This document shows positions 26,470 to 34,784 of a stretch of 64,000 nucleotides of DNA, piece by piece. Numbering within the stretch: position 1 is the first letter of the stretch; each line of letters starts with the position of its first letter. The notes below the pieces were generated by a model that did not search any database, was not told where the DNA came from, and saw nothing but the letters and a program-made list of their open reading frames with translations. This DNA is from Glacieibacterium arshaanense (lineage in GTDB: Bacteria > Pseudomonadota > Alphaproteobacteria > Sphingomonadales > Sphingomonadaceae). The position numbers and the translations under genes are program-made. The stretch covers positions 110,385 through 174,384 of the forward strand of contig NZ_SIHO01000004.1 of the NCBI RefSeq assembly GCF_004681125.1. The letters run 5' to 3'.

Positions 26470-26991
26470 ATGGACGAACCCGCACCGATTGACACGATAG
26501 ACGCCGCCGGACCGTTCGAGCCGCGGACGCTGCGCGACGCTTTCGGCTGCTTTGCCACCGGCGTGACCGTCATCACCGGGCGCGATGCCGACGGTGTCAG
26601 TGTCGGTCTGACGGCGAACAGTTTCACCTCATTGTCGCTCGATCCGCCGCTGTTGCTGTTCTGCCCGGCGAAATCGGCGTCGGCGTTGCCGGCGCTGCGT
26701 GCCACCGGGCGCTTTGCCGTCAACGTGCTGCACCGCGAATCCGAAGCCGTCGCCAATCGCTTCGCGACGCGCAACATCGACCGCTTCGCCGATGCGGTGT
26801 GGGACGATTGGGACGGGCTGCCGATCCTGGCCGACGCACTCGCCAGCTTCGCCTGCAGCCTGCACGCCGAACATGACGGCGGCGATCACATCATCATGGT
26901 CGGCCGTATCGAGCGGCTGCGCTTCGAACATGCGCGCGATCCGCTGCTCTACCTCAAAGGGCGCTACCGGCGGGTGCACGCGCCGCAATGA
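26470..26991 (+). CDS. Flavin reductase family protein (HpaC/DIM6-like)
   Basis: A 173-residue FMN-binding split-barrel protein: LRDAFGCFATGVTVIT, VGLTANSFTSLSLDPPLLLF, and a late DHIIMVGRIERL with the GDH motif. Such proteins supply reduced flavin to monooxygenases or act as NAD(P)H:flavin oxidoreductases. No partner monooxygenase is adjacent. The ATG 26470 gives a normal family N-terminus; the open frame begins earlier within the regulator gene. Twelve bp separate it from the flippase gene. Confidence 0.88.
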   Translation: MDEPAPIDTIDAAGPFEPRTLRDAFGCFATGVTVITGRDADGVSVGLTANSFTSLSLDPPLLLFCPAKSASALPALRATGRFAVNVLHRESEAVANRFATRNIDRFADAVWDDWDGLPILADALASFACSLHAEHDGGDHIIMVGRIERLRFEHARDPLLYLKGRYRRVHAPQ

Positions 26992-27003
26992 CGCGCTGAA
27001 TCG

Positions 27004-28449
27004 ATGAGCGACACCGGCGATACCGACCTGCTGGCGCGCGGCGGGCGCACCAGCTTTGGCGGCTTCCTGCTGCGGCTTGGCGCGCGCATGCCGTTCCTGT
27101 TCATTGCCGGGCGCATGTACGGTGCCGAAGCGCTCGGGCTGTTTGCCTATGCGACGATGGTCATCGAACTGATGGCGCAGCTCGCGACACTGGGCTTGAA
27201 GCGCGGGCTCGCCGCCGAACTCGCCGAAGGCGCGCTGCCGGAACCGCAGATTGTCGCCGATGCGTTGCTGCTGGCGTGGATTGCCGCGATCGCCGGCGCG
27301 CTGCTGCTGGTTGCGGTGCCGGGCATCGTGTTTCCTAACGGCGGCGGCGGCGGCTTCGACCGCTTCCTGCCGCTGATGGCGGTGGCTATTGTCACCTCCG
27401 ACGTGGCGATTGCCGCGATGGCATTCCGCCACAAGCTCGGCGTCGCGGTGGTGGCGCGCTCGGTCGTCGAACCGTGGACGCTGGCGATTGTCGCGTTGCT
27501 GATGGCGTTCACGCCGCTCAAGCGCGACGGCTTGCTGATCGCCTATGCCGCGTCGATGGTCGCAGCGATGGTCGCCAGCCTGCGGCCGCTCATCCGCGAA
27601 TTCGGCTGGCCGTCGGGCTGGTCGCCGCACTGGCGCCGGCTGTTCGAACTGGCGCGCGCCAACCTGCCGCTGGCCGGTGCAGACGCCGCCGAATGGGGCT
27701 CGCGGCGTCTCGACATCTTCATCCTCGGGCGCTTCGCCAGCGCCGAAGTCGTCGGCATCTATTTCATCGCGCAACAGATCGCGACGCTACCCGGCAAGCT
27801 CAAGAGCAGCTTCGATTCGATCCTCGCACCGGTGGTGACGCGGACGCTGGCCGCCGGCGATACCGACGGCGTCGCCGCGCACATCCGCCAGGTCGGCTTC
27901 TGGATTGCCGCAGCGCAGCTCGGCGCCGTTCTCGCGCTGGGGTTCACCGGCGAGGCGAGCCTTGCGCTGTTCGGTTCGACCTTCGCGACCGGCACTGCGG
28001 TGCTGGCGCTGCTGCTGCTGGTCGAATTCCTCGGCGCACAGGCGTCGATTTCGGAGACCGCGCTGATCTATCTGCGCCGCAAGTCGAACCTGCTGCTGTC
28101 GGTTGCCGGACTGCTGCTGCAGACCGGGATCAGCCTGTGGCTGGTGCCGATTTACGGCGGCGTCGGTGCGGCGGCGGGGCTGGCGATTGCTGCGCTGTTC
28201 CTGGCGCTGACCAAATCCGCACTGCTGCGCCGCGTGCTCGACACGCCGGTCATTGGTTGGCGCTGGTCGCTGGTCGTAGCAGCGCTGCCCGCCGTGATTG
28301 CCGGCCTGCTGGTGCAACATCTGCACGGGCTGGTGCAATTGATTGTCGGCATTCCGTTCGTGCTCGGGGTGTTCGCTGCAGTCATCTGGACAATCGGCTT
28401 CCGCGGTCCCGACCGTTTGCTGTTCGTGCGCGGCAAGGGGCTCGGCTAG
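27004..28449 (+). CDS. Polysaccharide flippase (Wzx-like, MVF superfamily)
   Basis: A 481-residue inner-membrane protein with about 12-14 helices. The start RTSFGGFLLRLGARMPFLFI and the LGLKRGLAAELA stretch resemble the Polysacc_synt family that flips lipid-linked oligosaccharides. LLLLVEFLGAQASISETALI and GGVGAAAGLAIAALFLAL lie in later helices. No polymerase or glycosyltransferase is adjacent; the fucose genes are 11 kb away. The stop overlaps that of the convergent membrane protein gene by 4 bp. Confidence 0.85.
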   Translation: MSDTGDTDLLARGGRTSFGGFLLRLGARMPFLFIAGRMYGAEALGLFAYATMVIELMAQLATLGLKRGLAAELAEGALPEPQIVADALLLAWIAAIAGALLLVAVPGIVFPNGGGGGFDRFLPLMAVAIVTSDVAIAAMAFRHKLGVAVVARSVVEPWTLAIVALLMAFTPLKRDGLLIAYAASMVAAMVASLRPLIREFGWPSGWSPHWRRLFELARANLPLAGADAAEWGSRRLDIFILGRFASAEVVGIYFIAQQIATLPGKLKSSFDSILAPVVTRTLAAGDTDGVAAHIRQVGFWIAAAQLGAVLALGFTGEASLALFGSTFATGTAVLALLLLVEFLGAQASISETALIYLRRKSNLLLSVAGLLLQTGISLWLVPIYGGVGAAAGLAIAALFLALTKSALLRRVLDTPVIGWRWSLVVAALPAVIAGLLVQHLHGLVQLIVGIPFVLGVFAAVIWTIGFRGPDRLLFVRGKGLG

Positions 28450-29096
28450 CGCGCCTTCGCCGGCAGCGCCGCCGCCATCGTCGCCAGTTCGGCTGTGGTC
28501 ATGTCGTCACGGAACGGCTGCCTCGGCACCGGGCAGGCATCAACGCGCAGCGGCCGCGGCTGGCGGTCACGGGTATCGTTGACATAGCATTCGTCGAATA
28601 CCGAACAGTAGCAGACGCGCGCCTTGATGGCGCCGGCGCCCTTCAACAACGTTTCCACATAGCGCACGCCGTCAGCCGCAGTCAGCGTGACCAGCATCTG
28701 CTTTTGCTGCGCACCGATGACAAAGCCGCTGACGCTGGCGCTTTCGACCTTGAACGCGGCGCTGCCGCCCAGCGCCTGCACCAGCGCCGCGATATCGGCA
28801 AGCGGCTGGCCGCGAAACCATAGCTCGAGCGTCTCGACGCGCGCCGGGCCGATACCGTTGTTGTCGAGCTGCAGCTTCAGTTCGGCACCGGTGGCGCCGC
28901 TCCGGTCGACGACGCTATCGAATTCGATGTTGGGCCAGCTGTTCGCCGCGACCAGCTTTTCCATCGCGCGGCCGTGCTGGATGCCGAGCCACAGCGATAC
29001 CAGCGAGATGATGAAAGCCGATCCCCCGAGCGCCATGTCGAGCCAGCCCTTGCCCGAAGGGTGCGCGTGCGGCGTGTGGACTTCGGGGGCTTCCAT
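28446..29096 (-). CDS. Single-pass membrane protein of unknown function
   Basis: A 216-residue protein: a short His-rich cytosolic N-terminus (VHTPHAHPSGKG), one transmembrane helix (about 20-42, ALGGSAFIISLVSLWLGI), then a periplasmic domain with WPNIEFDSVVDRSG, LDNNGIGPARVETLELWFRG and a Cys pair region CYCSVFDECYV. The periplasmic part resembles small immunoglobulin-like domains of uncharacterised membrane proteins. It follows the DUF2721 gene by 12 bp on the same strand. Confidence 0.7.
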   Translation of the reverse strand: MEAPEVHTPHAHPSGKGWLDMALGGSAFIISLVSLWLGIQHGRAMEKLVAANSWPNIEFDSVVDRSGATGAELKLQLDNNGIGPARVETLELWFRGQPLADIAALVQALGGSAAFKVESASVSGFVIGAQQKQMLVTLTAADGVRYVETLLKGAGAIKARVCYCSVFDECYVNDTRDRQPRPLRVDACPVPRQPFRDDMTTAELATMAAALPAKAR

Positions 29097-29108
29097 GACG
29101 CGCCTTTG

Positions 29109-29555
29109 CTACTGCATTTCGTCGGCGCCACCATAGCCGATGCTGGCTTCCTGCGCGAAGCGGTAGAGCGCGAACCCCAGGAACATCGTCGCGATGATGA
29201 ACAGCATGCCCGCGCCATAGGCGTAGTGAAATCCCATGAACTCAGTGACGAACAGGATCGCCAGCAACAATGTCGCGCAGATGCCGGCGCGCAGCGCTGC
29301 GACCATGCCGCTGTGCAGAAAGTGCGCGCGGCGCCGCAGCCGCTCGATGTCGGCCTTCAGATGCGCGCGCGCCGCATCGCTTTCGTCGATGGCATTGAGG
29401 CTGCGGACACGGTCGGTGACCGCCGCCAGCCGCGACGACATCAGCGACACAAACGCGGCAACCGAACCCAGAAAGAACGTCGGTGCCGCCGCCGCCGAGA
29501 AGATCTGCGACAGTCGCTGCGCGTCAGGTACGAATTGTGGCAGTTCAAGCAACAT
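29109..29555 (-). CDS. DUF2721 membrane protein
   Basis: A 148-residue protein with an N-terminal helix (IFSAAAAPTFFLGSVAAFVS), the conserved SLMSSRLAAVTDRVRSL loop, and two C-terminal helices (AGICATLLLAILFVTEF and YGAGMLFIIATMFLGFALY). This layout is that of DUF2721, whose function is unknown. It heads a two-gene unit with the membrane protein gene at 28446. Its upstream region contains repeat copy d, which also lies downstream of purH. Confidence 0.85.
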   Translation of the reverse strand: MLLELPQFVPDAQRLSQIFSAAAAPTFFLGSVAAFVSLMSSRLAAVTDRVRSLNAIDESDAARAHLKADIERLRRRAHFLHSGMVAALRAGICATLLLAILFVTEFMGFHYAYGAGMLFIIATMFLGFALYRFAQEASIGYGGADEMQ

Positions 29556-29610
29556 GGCACCCCCCTGAGTCCAGCACTGCTTTGGTGCCGCAAGTAGGGG
29601 TAGGATTCAA

Positions 29611-29700
29611 GGGCCTCCGGCGGGCAGGCCTGAGGCCTGCACCCATTTGAAGAGCGCATAACAATTGGGCGCAGGCCTCAGGCCTGCCCGCTGGAGGCTC
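29611..29700. repeat. Paired inverted hairpin repeat (copy d, compact)
   Basis: Units at 29611-29644 and 29667-29700 with a 22-bp spacer almost identical to that of copy c. The right unit abuts the purH stop codon at 29701. Unlike the other compact copies it lies between two genes on the same strand, so it would terminate purH without serving a convergent gene. Confidence 0.88.
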
Positions 29701-31293
29701 TTAATGCCGGAAATGGCGCTCGCCAGTGAAAATCATCGCCAGCCCGCGTTCGTCGGCGGCCGCAATGACTTCGGCGTCGCGGATCGACCCACCCGGCTGG
29801 ATGATGGCGGTGGCGCCTGCATCGGCCGCAGCGATCAGCCCGTCGGCGAACGGGAAGAACGCATCCGACGCCACAGCGCTGCCGATAGTCGCGACTTGCG
29901 CCCAGCCGGCGGTTTCGGCGGCGTCGCGGGCCTTCCACGCGGCGATGCGCGCCGAATCGAGCCGGCTCATCTGCCCGGCACCGATGCCGGCGGTGGCGCC
30001 GCCCTTGGCATAGACGATGGCGTTCGACTTGGTGTGCTTGGCGACCAGCCAGGCAAACAGCATGTCGGCTTCTTCCTGCGGCGTCGGCGCGCGCTTGGTG
30101 ACGACCTTGCGGCCTTCGGGGATGCCGGTGTTGTCGCGCGTTTGCACGAGGTAGCCGCCGGTGATGGTCTTGACGGTCAGCCCGCCACGCCCGGCGTTCG
30201 GCAGGTCGCCGGTCAGCAGCAGCCGCAGGTTCTTCTTCGATGCGAAAACCGCCTTTGCGGCATCGTCAGCGGACGGCGCGACCACGACTTCGGTGAAGAT
30301 CGCCGTCATCGCCAGCGCGGCAGCTTCGTCGAGCGGACGGTTGACCGCAATGATGCCGCCGAACGCCGACACCGGATCACACGCCAGCGCCTTGGCATAG
30401 GCTTCAGCGAGCGTCGCGCCCTGCGCGACGCCGCACGGGTTGGCGTGCTTGATAATGGCCACGGTCGGCGGGCCGTCGGCGAATTCCGCAATCAGGTCGA
30501 GCGCGCCATCGGCGTCATTCAAATTGTTGTAGCTCAGCTCCTTGCCCTGCACCTGTGTCGCCTGGCCGATGCCGCGGCCGTGCGGGCCGGCGGGCAGGTA
30601 GAACGCCGCCTGCTGGTGCGGGTTCTCGCCGTAGCGCAGCACGTCGCCGCGCTGCGCGATGATCGGCAGCGTTTCGGGGAACATCTGGCCCTGGTCGGCA
30701 AAGGCGAACCAGCTGGCGATCATCGAATCATACGTCGCAGTCGCGGCGAATGCCTTGGCGGCGAGGCGCTTGCGCGTCTCCAGCCGCGTCGCGCCGTCGT
30801 TGGCGTCGAGCTCGGCGATGATCGCCGGATAGTCGGCGGGGTCGGTGATGATCGCGACAAAGCCGTGGTTCTTGGCGGCCGATCGCACCATCGACGGCCC
30901 GCCGATGTCGATGTTTTCGATGATGTCGGGGCGGTCGGCACCGCGTGCCACCGTCGCCGCGAACGGGTAGAGATTGACCACCACCAGGTCGATCGGCGCG
31001 ATGCCGTGCTCGGTCATCGATGCGACATGACCGGCGTCGTCGCGCAGCGCCAGCAGCCCGCCGTGGATCGTCGGGTGCAGCGTCTTGACGCGGCCGTCCA
31101 TCATTTCGGGGAAGCCGGTGTGGTCGGACACGTCGGTTACGTCCAGCCCTGCATCGCGCAGCGCCTTGGCGGTGCCGCCGGTCGACAGTAGCGCGACGCC
31201 ACGCTTGGCGAGCGCCTGGCCGAGTTCAATCAGCCCGGTCTTGTCGGATACCGACAGCAGCGCGCGGGTGATTTTGACGTGGTCGGTATTCAT
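29701..31293 (-). CDS. purH: Bifunctional AICAR transformylase / IMP cyclohydrolase PurH
   Basis: A 530-residue enzyme for the last two steps of purine synthesis. The N-terminal cyclohydrolase domain (1-200) opens [20 protein letters not shown] and has STGGTAKAL and [13 protein letters not shown]. The transformylase domain carries [30 protein letters not shown] and the terminal [15 protein letters not shown]. Length is normal. The start [11 protein letters not shown] at 31293 was chosen over the longer frame. Repeat copy d abuts its stop. Confidence 0.97.
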   Translation of the reverse strand: MNTDHVKITRALLSVSDKTGLIELGQALAKRGVALLSTGGTAKALRDAGLDVTDVSDHTGFPEMMDGRVKTLHPTIHGGLLALRDDAGHVASMTEHGIAPIDLVVVNLYPFAATVARGADRPDIIENIDIGGPSMVRSAAKNHGFVAIITDPADYPAIIAELDANDGATRLETRKRLAAKAFAATATYDSMIASWFAFADQGQMFPETLPIIAQRGDVLRYGENPHQQAAFYLPAGPHGRGIGQATQVQGKELSYNNLNDADGALDLIAEFADGPPTVAIIKHANPCGVAQGATLAEAYAKALACDPVSAFGGIIAVNRPLDEAAALAMTAIFTEVVVAPSADDAAKAVFASKKNLRLLLTGDLPNAGRGGLTVKTITGGYLVQTRDNTGIPEGRKVVTKRAPTPQEEADMLFAWLVAKHTKSNAIVYAKGGATAGIGAGQMSRLDSARIAAWKARDAAETAGWAQVATIGSAVASDAFFPFADGLIAAADAGATAIIQPGGSIRDAEVIAAADERGLAMIFTGERHFRH

Positions 31294-31405
31294 GGGCGGG
31301 GATTTCCTGCGGACTGCTGGTGACGCGCGCCTCCTAGCGCATGTCGCGGCTCGATTGAAGCGCGCAGATGCGGCATAATCGCATGGCAGGGGGAGGCAAA
31401 GGCGC

Positions 31406-32050
31406 ATGACCGGATTGGTGCTCACCACCTATGACTGGGTTCCCGACGGCCCGCGCGGCTTTGTCCGCGACCTGCGCGTGCGCTGGGCGCTCGAGGAGGC
31501 CGGGCTGCCCTACCGCGTCGCCAGCGTGCCGTTCCAGCATCGCGACGCCGACCATTTCGCGCACCAGCCGTTCGGCCAGGTGCCGTGGCTGACCGACGGC
31601 GACCTGTCGATTTTCGAAAGTGGCGCGATCCTGCTGCATCTGGGCGACCGCAGCACGGCACTGCTGCCGGCTGATCCGGTGGCGCGCAGTACCGCGATCC
31701 AATGGCTGTTCGCGGCGCTCAACTCGGTCGAAATGGCGAGCCTGCCGTGGTGGCTGCTGCGGCCCGCCGATGGCACTCCGTCGCCGGCGTGGGAGCGCTT
31801 CGACACGTTCCTCGGCGCGCGGCTGGACCACCTCGAACCGGTGCTGGCGGCACGCGAATGGCTGGCCGGCGACTTTTCGGTGGCCGATATCATGATGGCC
31901 GACGTGCTGCGCCTGATCGACCGCTTCGACCGGTTGGCGTCGCATCCCGCCGCGCGCGCCTATGTCAACCGCGCCACCGCCCGCCCGGCGTTCGCCAAGG
32001 CACACGCCGACCAGCTGGCGCACTTCGCCGCCGCAGACGGCGCGGCCTGA
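31406..32050 (+). CDS. Glutathione S-transferase family protein
   Basis: A 214-residue protein with a thioredoxin-like N-terminal half ([40 protein letters not shown]) and an alpha-helical C-terminal half with [19 protein letters not shown]. The FGQVPxL and FESGAI segments bind glutathione in the family. The catalytic Ser/Cys near residue 15 is not obvious ([12 protein letters not shown]), so conjugating activity is uncertain. Fourteen bp separate it from the DUF1428 gene. Confidence 0.88.
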   Translation: MTGLVLTTYDWVPDGPRGFVRDLRVRWALEEAGLPYRVASVPFQHRDADHFAHQPFGQVPWLTDGDLSIFESGAILLHLGDRSTALLPADPVARSTAIQWLFAALNSVEMASLPWWLLRPADGTPSPAWERFDTFLGARLDHLEPVLAAREWLAGDFSVADIMMADVLRLIDRFDRLASHPAARAYVNRATARPAFAKAHADQLAHFAAADGAA

Positions 32051-32064
32051 AAGGAGCAAGCACC

Positions 32065-32421
32065 ATGTATGTCGCGGGCATGATCATCCCGGTTCCGGCC
32101 GACAAGCAGGACGCTTACCGCAAATGGGCCGAAAACAGCGCGCGCGTGTTCAAGCGCTACGGCTGCCAGGAAATCGTCGAAGCATGGGAAGACTTCGTCC
32201 CCGACGGCAAGCACACCGACTTCCGCCGCGCCGTCGCGGCGAAGCCGGGCGAAAAAATCGTCTTCGTCTGGCAAATCTGGCCCGACAAGGCGAGCCTCGA
32301 TGCCGCCGAAACCCGCATGCACGCCGACGGCGTGCTCGACGACTTCGACGAGATTCCGTTCGATGCCAGCCGGCTGATTGCCGGTTGCTTCACCCCGCTT
32401 GCCGTGATGGGGCGCGACTGA
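32065..32421 (+). CDS. DUF1428 family protein (YbaA-like)
   Basis: A 118-residue cytosolic protein with the DUF1428 pattern: YVAGMIIPVPADKQDAYRKW, VEAWEDFVPDGKHTDFRRAV and VFVWQIWPDKASLDAAE. The fold is a dimeric ferredoxin-like alpha-beta barrel; the function is unknown. AAGGAG lies 9 nt before the ATG. Probably cotranscribed with the GST gene. Downstream begins a 620-bp stretch without a convincing gene. Confidence 0.9.
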   Translation: MYVAGMIIPVPADKQDAYRKWAENSARVFKRYGCQEIVEAWEDFVPDGKHTDFRRAVAAKPGEKIVFVWQIWPDKASLDAAETRMHADGVLDDFDEIPFDASRLIAGCFTPLAVMGRD

Positions 32422-33041
32422 CGCGTCCGTGTCCCCGGTCAAAGTGCAAAAGCGCCGCTGATGCTGCACGCGAAGTCGAGCGACCAGCCCGGGCCTGCTA
32501 CATCACCCCTGATCCCCTCCCGGCACGGGAGAGCCGACCCGCACCAGCGAGCGGGCGTAGGCGTATAACCCCAATCAACATTTCACTTGACTTCACGAAC
32601 CGAATCGGTTAGTAGATCAATCAAGGCGACGGGAAATGGGTGTTTCCCGTCCAACCTGTCCGGGCTCACGATCGCCACTTGCGTACCCGGACGTGTCGTT
32701 TCACCGCCGCGCTTTTCAGCCCCGCGCTCTGTCAGGTCGAGGACTTCAGCTCCAAGTGTTCCAAGGAGGGCACTTACGTCTGCACTAAATGCGTCCAAAA
32801 AACGCGTGAACTACAGCGTAATATACGCGTTCGGCCTTGGAAGCCGTCGCCCTCCGCTACCGGCTACCTCGACCAGCGACACAAAGCCTGCCTCTTCCCG
32901 GTAACCAAGCAACCCACCCAAGGAAGCCGTTACCGGGAAGAGGATTTCCCCCGCCGTGGCGGCGGGGGAACAGATAGCCAGGACGATGGACCGGGGCGGG
33001 GATATCCGCTGGCCGGAAATTCGTCGTGGGCGTTCGGCAGC
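32422..33041. other. Gene-free, hairpin-rich interval
   Basis: No convincing gene. Between 32598 and 32970 there are several strong inverted repeats. They are AACCGA/TCGGTT at 32598-32610, a 9-bp stem at 32628-32651 (GACGGGAAA/TTTCCCGTC, 6-nt loop), ACGCGT-type arms at 32801-32831, a perfect 15-bp stem at 32891-32905/32929-32943, and an 11-bp stem at 32946-32956/32960-32970. Composition is less GC-rich than the neighbours. A 71-codon minus frame (32583-32798, TTG start) and its upstream continuation through one TAG are open but match nothing I know. It could be a structured RNA, a decayed insertion, or both. Confidence 0.5.
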
Positions 33042-34073
33042 CTAAAACCCCGCGCTGCGCCCGCTGGGCTGGCCGTCGACGATCTGATCGAGATATTCGC
33101 TCATGCCGTAACCGACGCGGCCATTGCAGCGATATTCGGTCATACCCTCGGTGATGCGCGTCTGCAGCTCGACGCCCTCGGGCGTGGTACGGCGGTTGCG
33201 CAGCGGAATCAGCGACAGCACCTTGCCTTCGACTTTGTAGGTCTTGCCGCCCTCGGTGCCGACCACTGCCGTCAGCGCGCGCTGATAGCCGTTTTCGTCC
33301 CAGTCGGTTTCAATCGTGCAGCTGTTGACCATGTCGTACTTGCCGTCGCTGAACACCATGCCGCTCGCCCGGGCATTCTTGCCGGCGCCGCCGACGGTGA
33401 ACATCATGCCGAAGTCGGGGCCAAAGCTCATCGGGCACCAGCGGTACCAGTCGATCGCCTGCCAGTGTCGCGGGCCCCAGGACTTGTCGCGCAGGCCGTA
33501 GCCGTCGATTTCCAGCGTCTCGTCGCCGACGCGGATCGTGCCGCGACCGGCGCACAATTGCTCGTAATGCGCCGGGGCGAACGACTTTTCGGGGTCGATA
33601 TCGAGCTTGCTGCCATCGGCATTGATCGCCTCGCCGCCGTACATCGGCGACAGGCCGGTATAGTCGATTTCGACGCTGCACGGCAGCGACGGGTTGTTGC
33701 GCCACGCCGTCTTGGGATCGGCCATCTCGAACGGATTGGCGAGCAGCAGCACCTTGCCCGAATAGCTGACCTTGAGCCGCTTGAACGGCTCGACGACGTC
33801 GATCTTCAGCCCGCCGGCTTCCATGCGGTCGTTGTTGGCGATTTCGGGCCGCCCGAACATGAAGCCGATACGGCCGTCGGGCAGATAGATGCAGACGGTG
33901 ATTTCGGCATAATGTTCGTTCGGGCGGTTGCCGATGCGGAACCAGCCGCCGGCCTGCTTCGCATGGTCGAAGACGTTGAAATACATGCTTTCATTGTAGT
34001 TCAGCGCCGCGACCGGCGGATGCGTGTATTCGTCCTGCGGTTCCAACCGATAGTGAAGTTTCGGATCGCTCAT
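33042..34073 (-). CDS. DUF7064/7065-type protein (hydroxyneurosporene synthase-like fold)
   Basis: A 343-residue protein with no signal peptide. It has FDHAKQAGGWFRIGNRPNEH, CIYLPDGRIGFMFGRPE, and the marker segment GYGLRDKSWGPRHWQ near residue 200. The RDKSWGxR stretch is typical of a lipocalin-like two-domain family related to CrtC/AttH and found in actinobacteria and sphingomonads, often near steroid or terpenoid genes. The biochemical role is unknown. The start MSDPKLHYRL at 34073 was chosen. Confidence 0.65.
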   Translation of the reverse strand: MSDPKLHYRLEPQDEYTHPPVAALNYNESMYFNVFDHAKQAGGWFRIGNRPNEHYAEITVCIYLPDGRIGFMFGRPEIANNDRMEAGGLKIDVVEPFKRLKVSYSGKVLLLANPFEMADPKTAWRNNPSLPCSVEIDYTGLSPMYGGEAINADGSKLDIDPEKSFAPAHYEQLCAGRGTIRVGDETLEIDGYGLRDKSWGPRHWQAIDWYRWCPMSFGPDFGMMFTVGGAGKNARASGMVFSDGKYDMVNSCTIETDWDENGYQRALTAVVGTEGGKTYKVEGKVLSLIPLRNRRTTPEGVELQTRITEGMTEYRCNGRVGYGMSEYLDQIVDGQPSGRSAGF

Positions 34074-34232
34074 TTGGGCACCTCGATACCGCTGCAATGT
34101 CATCGCGCCAGTGCGCGTACGCCGAAGTTAGACACCAATATCATGCGGACACAAGCGGTGACGGCGTTCGCCCGGGCATCGCACCGGGCCTGCAAGTGCG
34201 GCGTACGGCAGCGCCGGGGGGTAGGTCTGCGG

Positions 34233-34724
34233 TTACGGCATGCCCAGGCTGGCCAGCAGCTCATGCAGCTGCCCGAACTGTTCGGCCATGCCGCCTGCCA
34301 TGCCGTCAAAGGCTTCGTCGAGCGCCGCTTTCGACGGGTAGCGTTCGCAGTAGACCAGCTGCGTCGTGCCGCCCTTGTCCGCGAAGGTCACCGTCGTCAG
34401 GCCGCCGTCATCGCTTTCATCATTGGTCCAGACCAGCCGCGACCCCGGCTCCACTTCGACGTACCTGCCGAAGAAAGCAAAAGTCTCCGCGCCCTCATGC
34501 CCGAACTCAAGCCGGTATTGTCCCCCGGCGCGCAGATCCATCTCGCACGACAACAGCGGCACCCCCATCGACTTCGGCGCCCACCAGCGCATGAACAGTG
34601 TGGGCGTCGTCCAAGCCTCGAAGACAGTCTGCGCCGCAGCGTCAAATGTCCGCGTCGCGACGAGCTCCTGATCCGATTGGCGCTCCACCACCGTGCGGTT
34701 GGGTTGGCCCCCGTGGTCGGTCAT
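34233..34724 (-). CDS. SRPBCC domain protein (AHSA1 family)
   Basis: A 163-residue START/Bet v 1-like protein: ELVATRTFDAAAQTVFEAWT at the first strand-helix, LFMRWWAPKSMGVP, then EVEPGSRLVWTNDE and YCERYPSKAALDEAFDGMAG at the C-terminal helix. This is the AHSA1/activator-type family, which binds hydrophobic ligands; bacterial members are poorly characterised. AAGGAGA precedes the ATG at 34724. It lies 60 bp downstream of the heparinase-like gene on the same strand. Confidence 0.88.
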   Translation of the reverse strand: MTDHGGQPNRTVVERQSDQELVATRTFDAAAQTVFEAWTTPTLFMRWWAPKSMGVPLLSCEMDLRAGGQYRLEFGHEGAETFAFFGRYVEVEPGSRLVWTNDESDDGGLTTVTFADKGGTTQLVYCERYPSKAALDEAFDGMAGGMAEQFGQLHELLASLGMP

Positions 34725-34784
34725 TGAACTTCTCCTTGAGTCTGAATTCCTCAATGATGGTGTCCAATGCATCGAAGCGCGGTG

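Noticed and set aside
32510..32540. CCCCTCCCGGCACGGGAG as a third copy of the cassette 70-bp block
   Set aside because: Only the short CCCCTCCC inverted motif is shared; the rest of the block and the hairpin arm are absent.
32583..32798. 71-codon minus-strand frame as a real small gene
   Set aside because: TTG start, no Shine-Dalgarno, no family recognised, and it overlaps hairpins; kept only as an open question in the interval entry.
32640..34727. 695-codon plus-strand frame across the hairpin interval and two minus-strand genes
   Set aside because: Low-complexity Arg/Gln/Ala composition and antisense to recognisable proteins. The first 100 codons cover the gap but match nothing.
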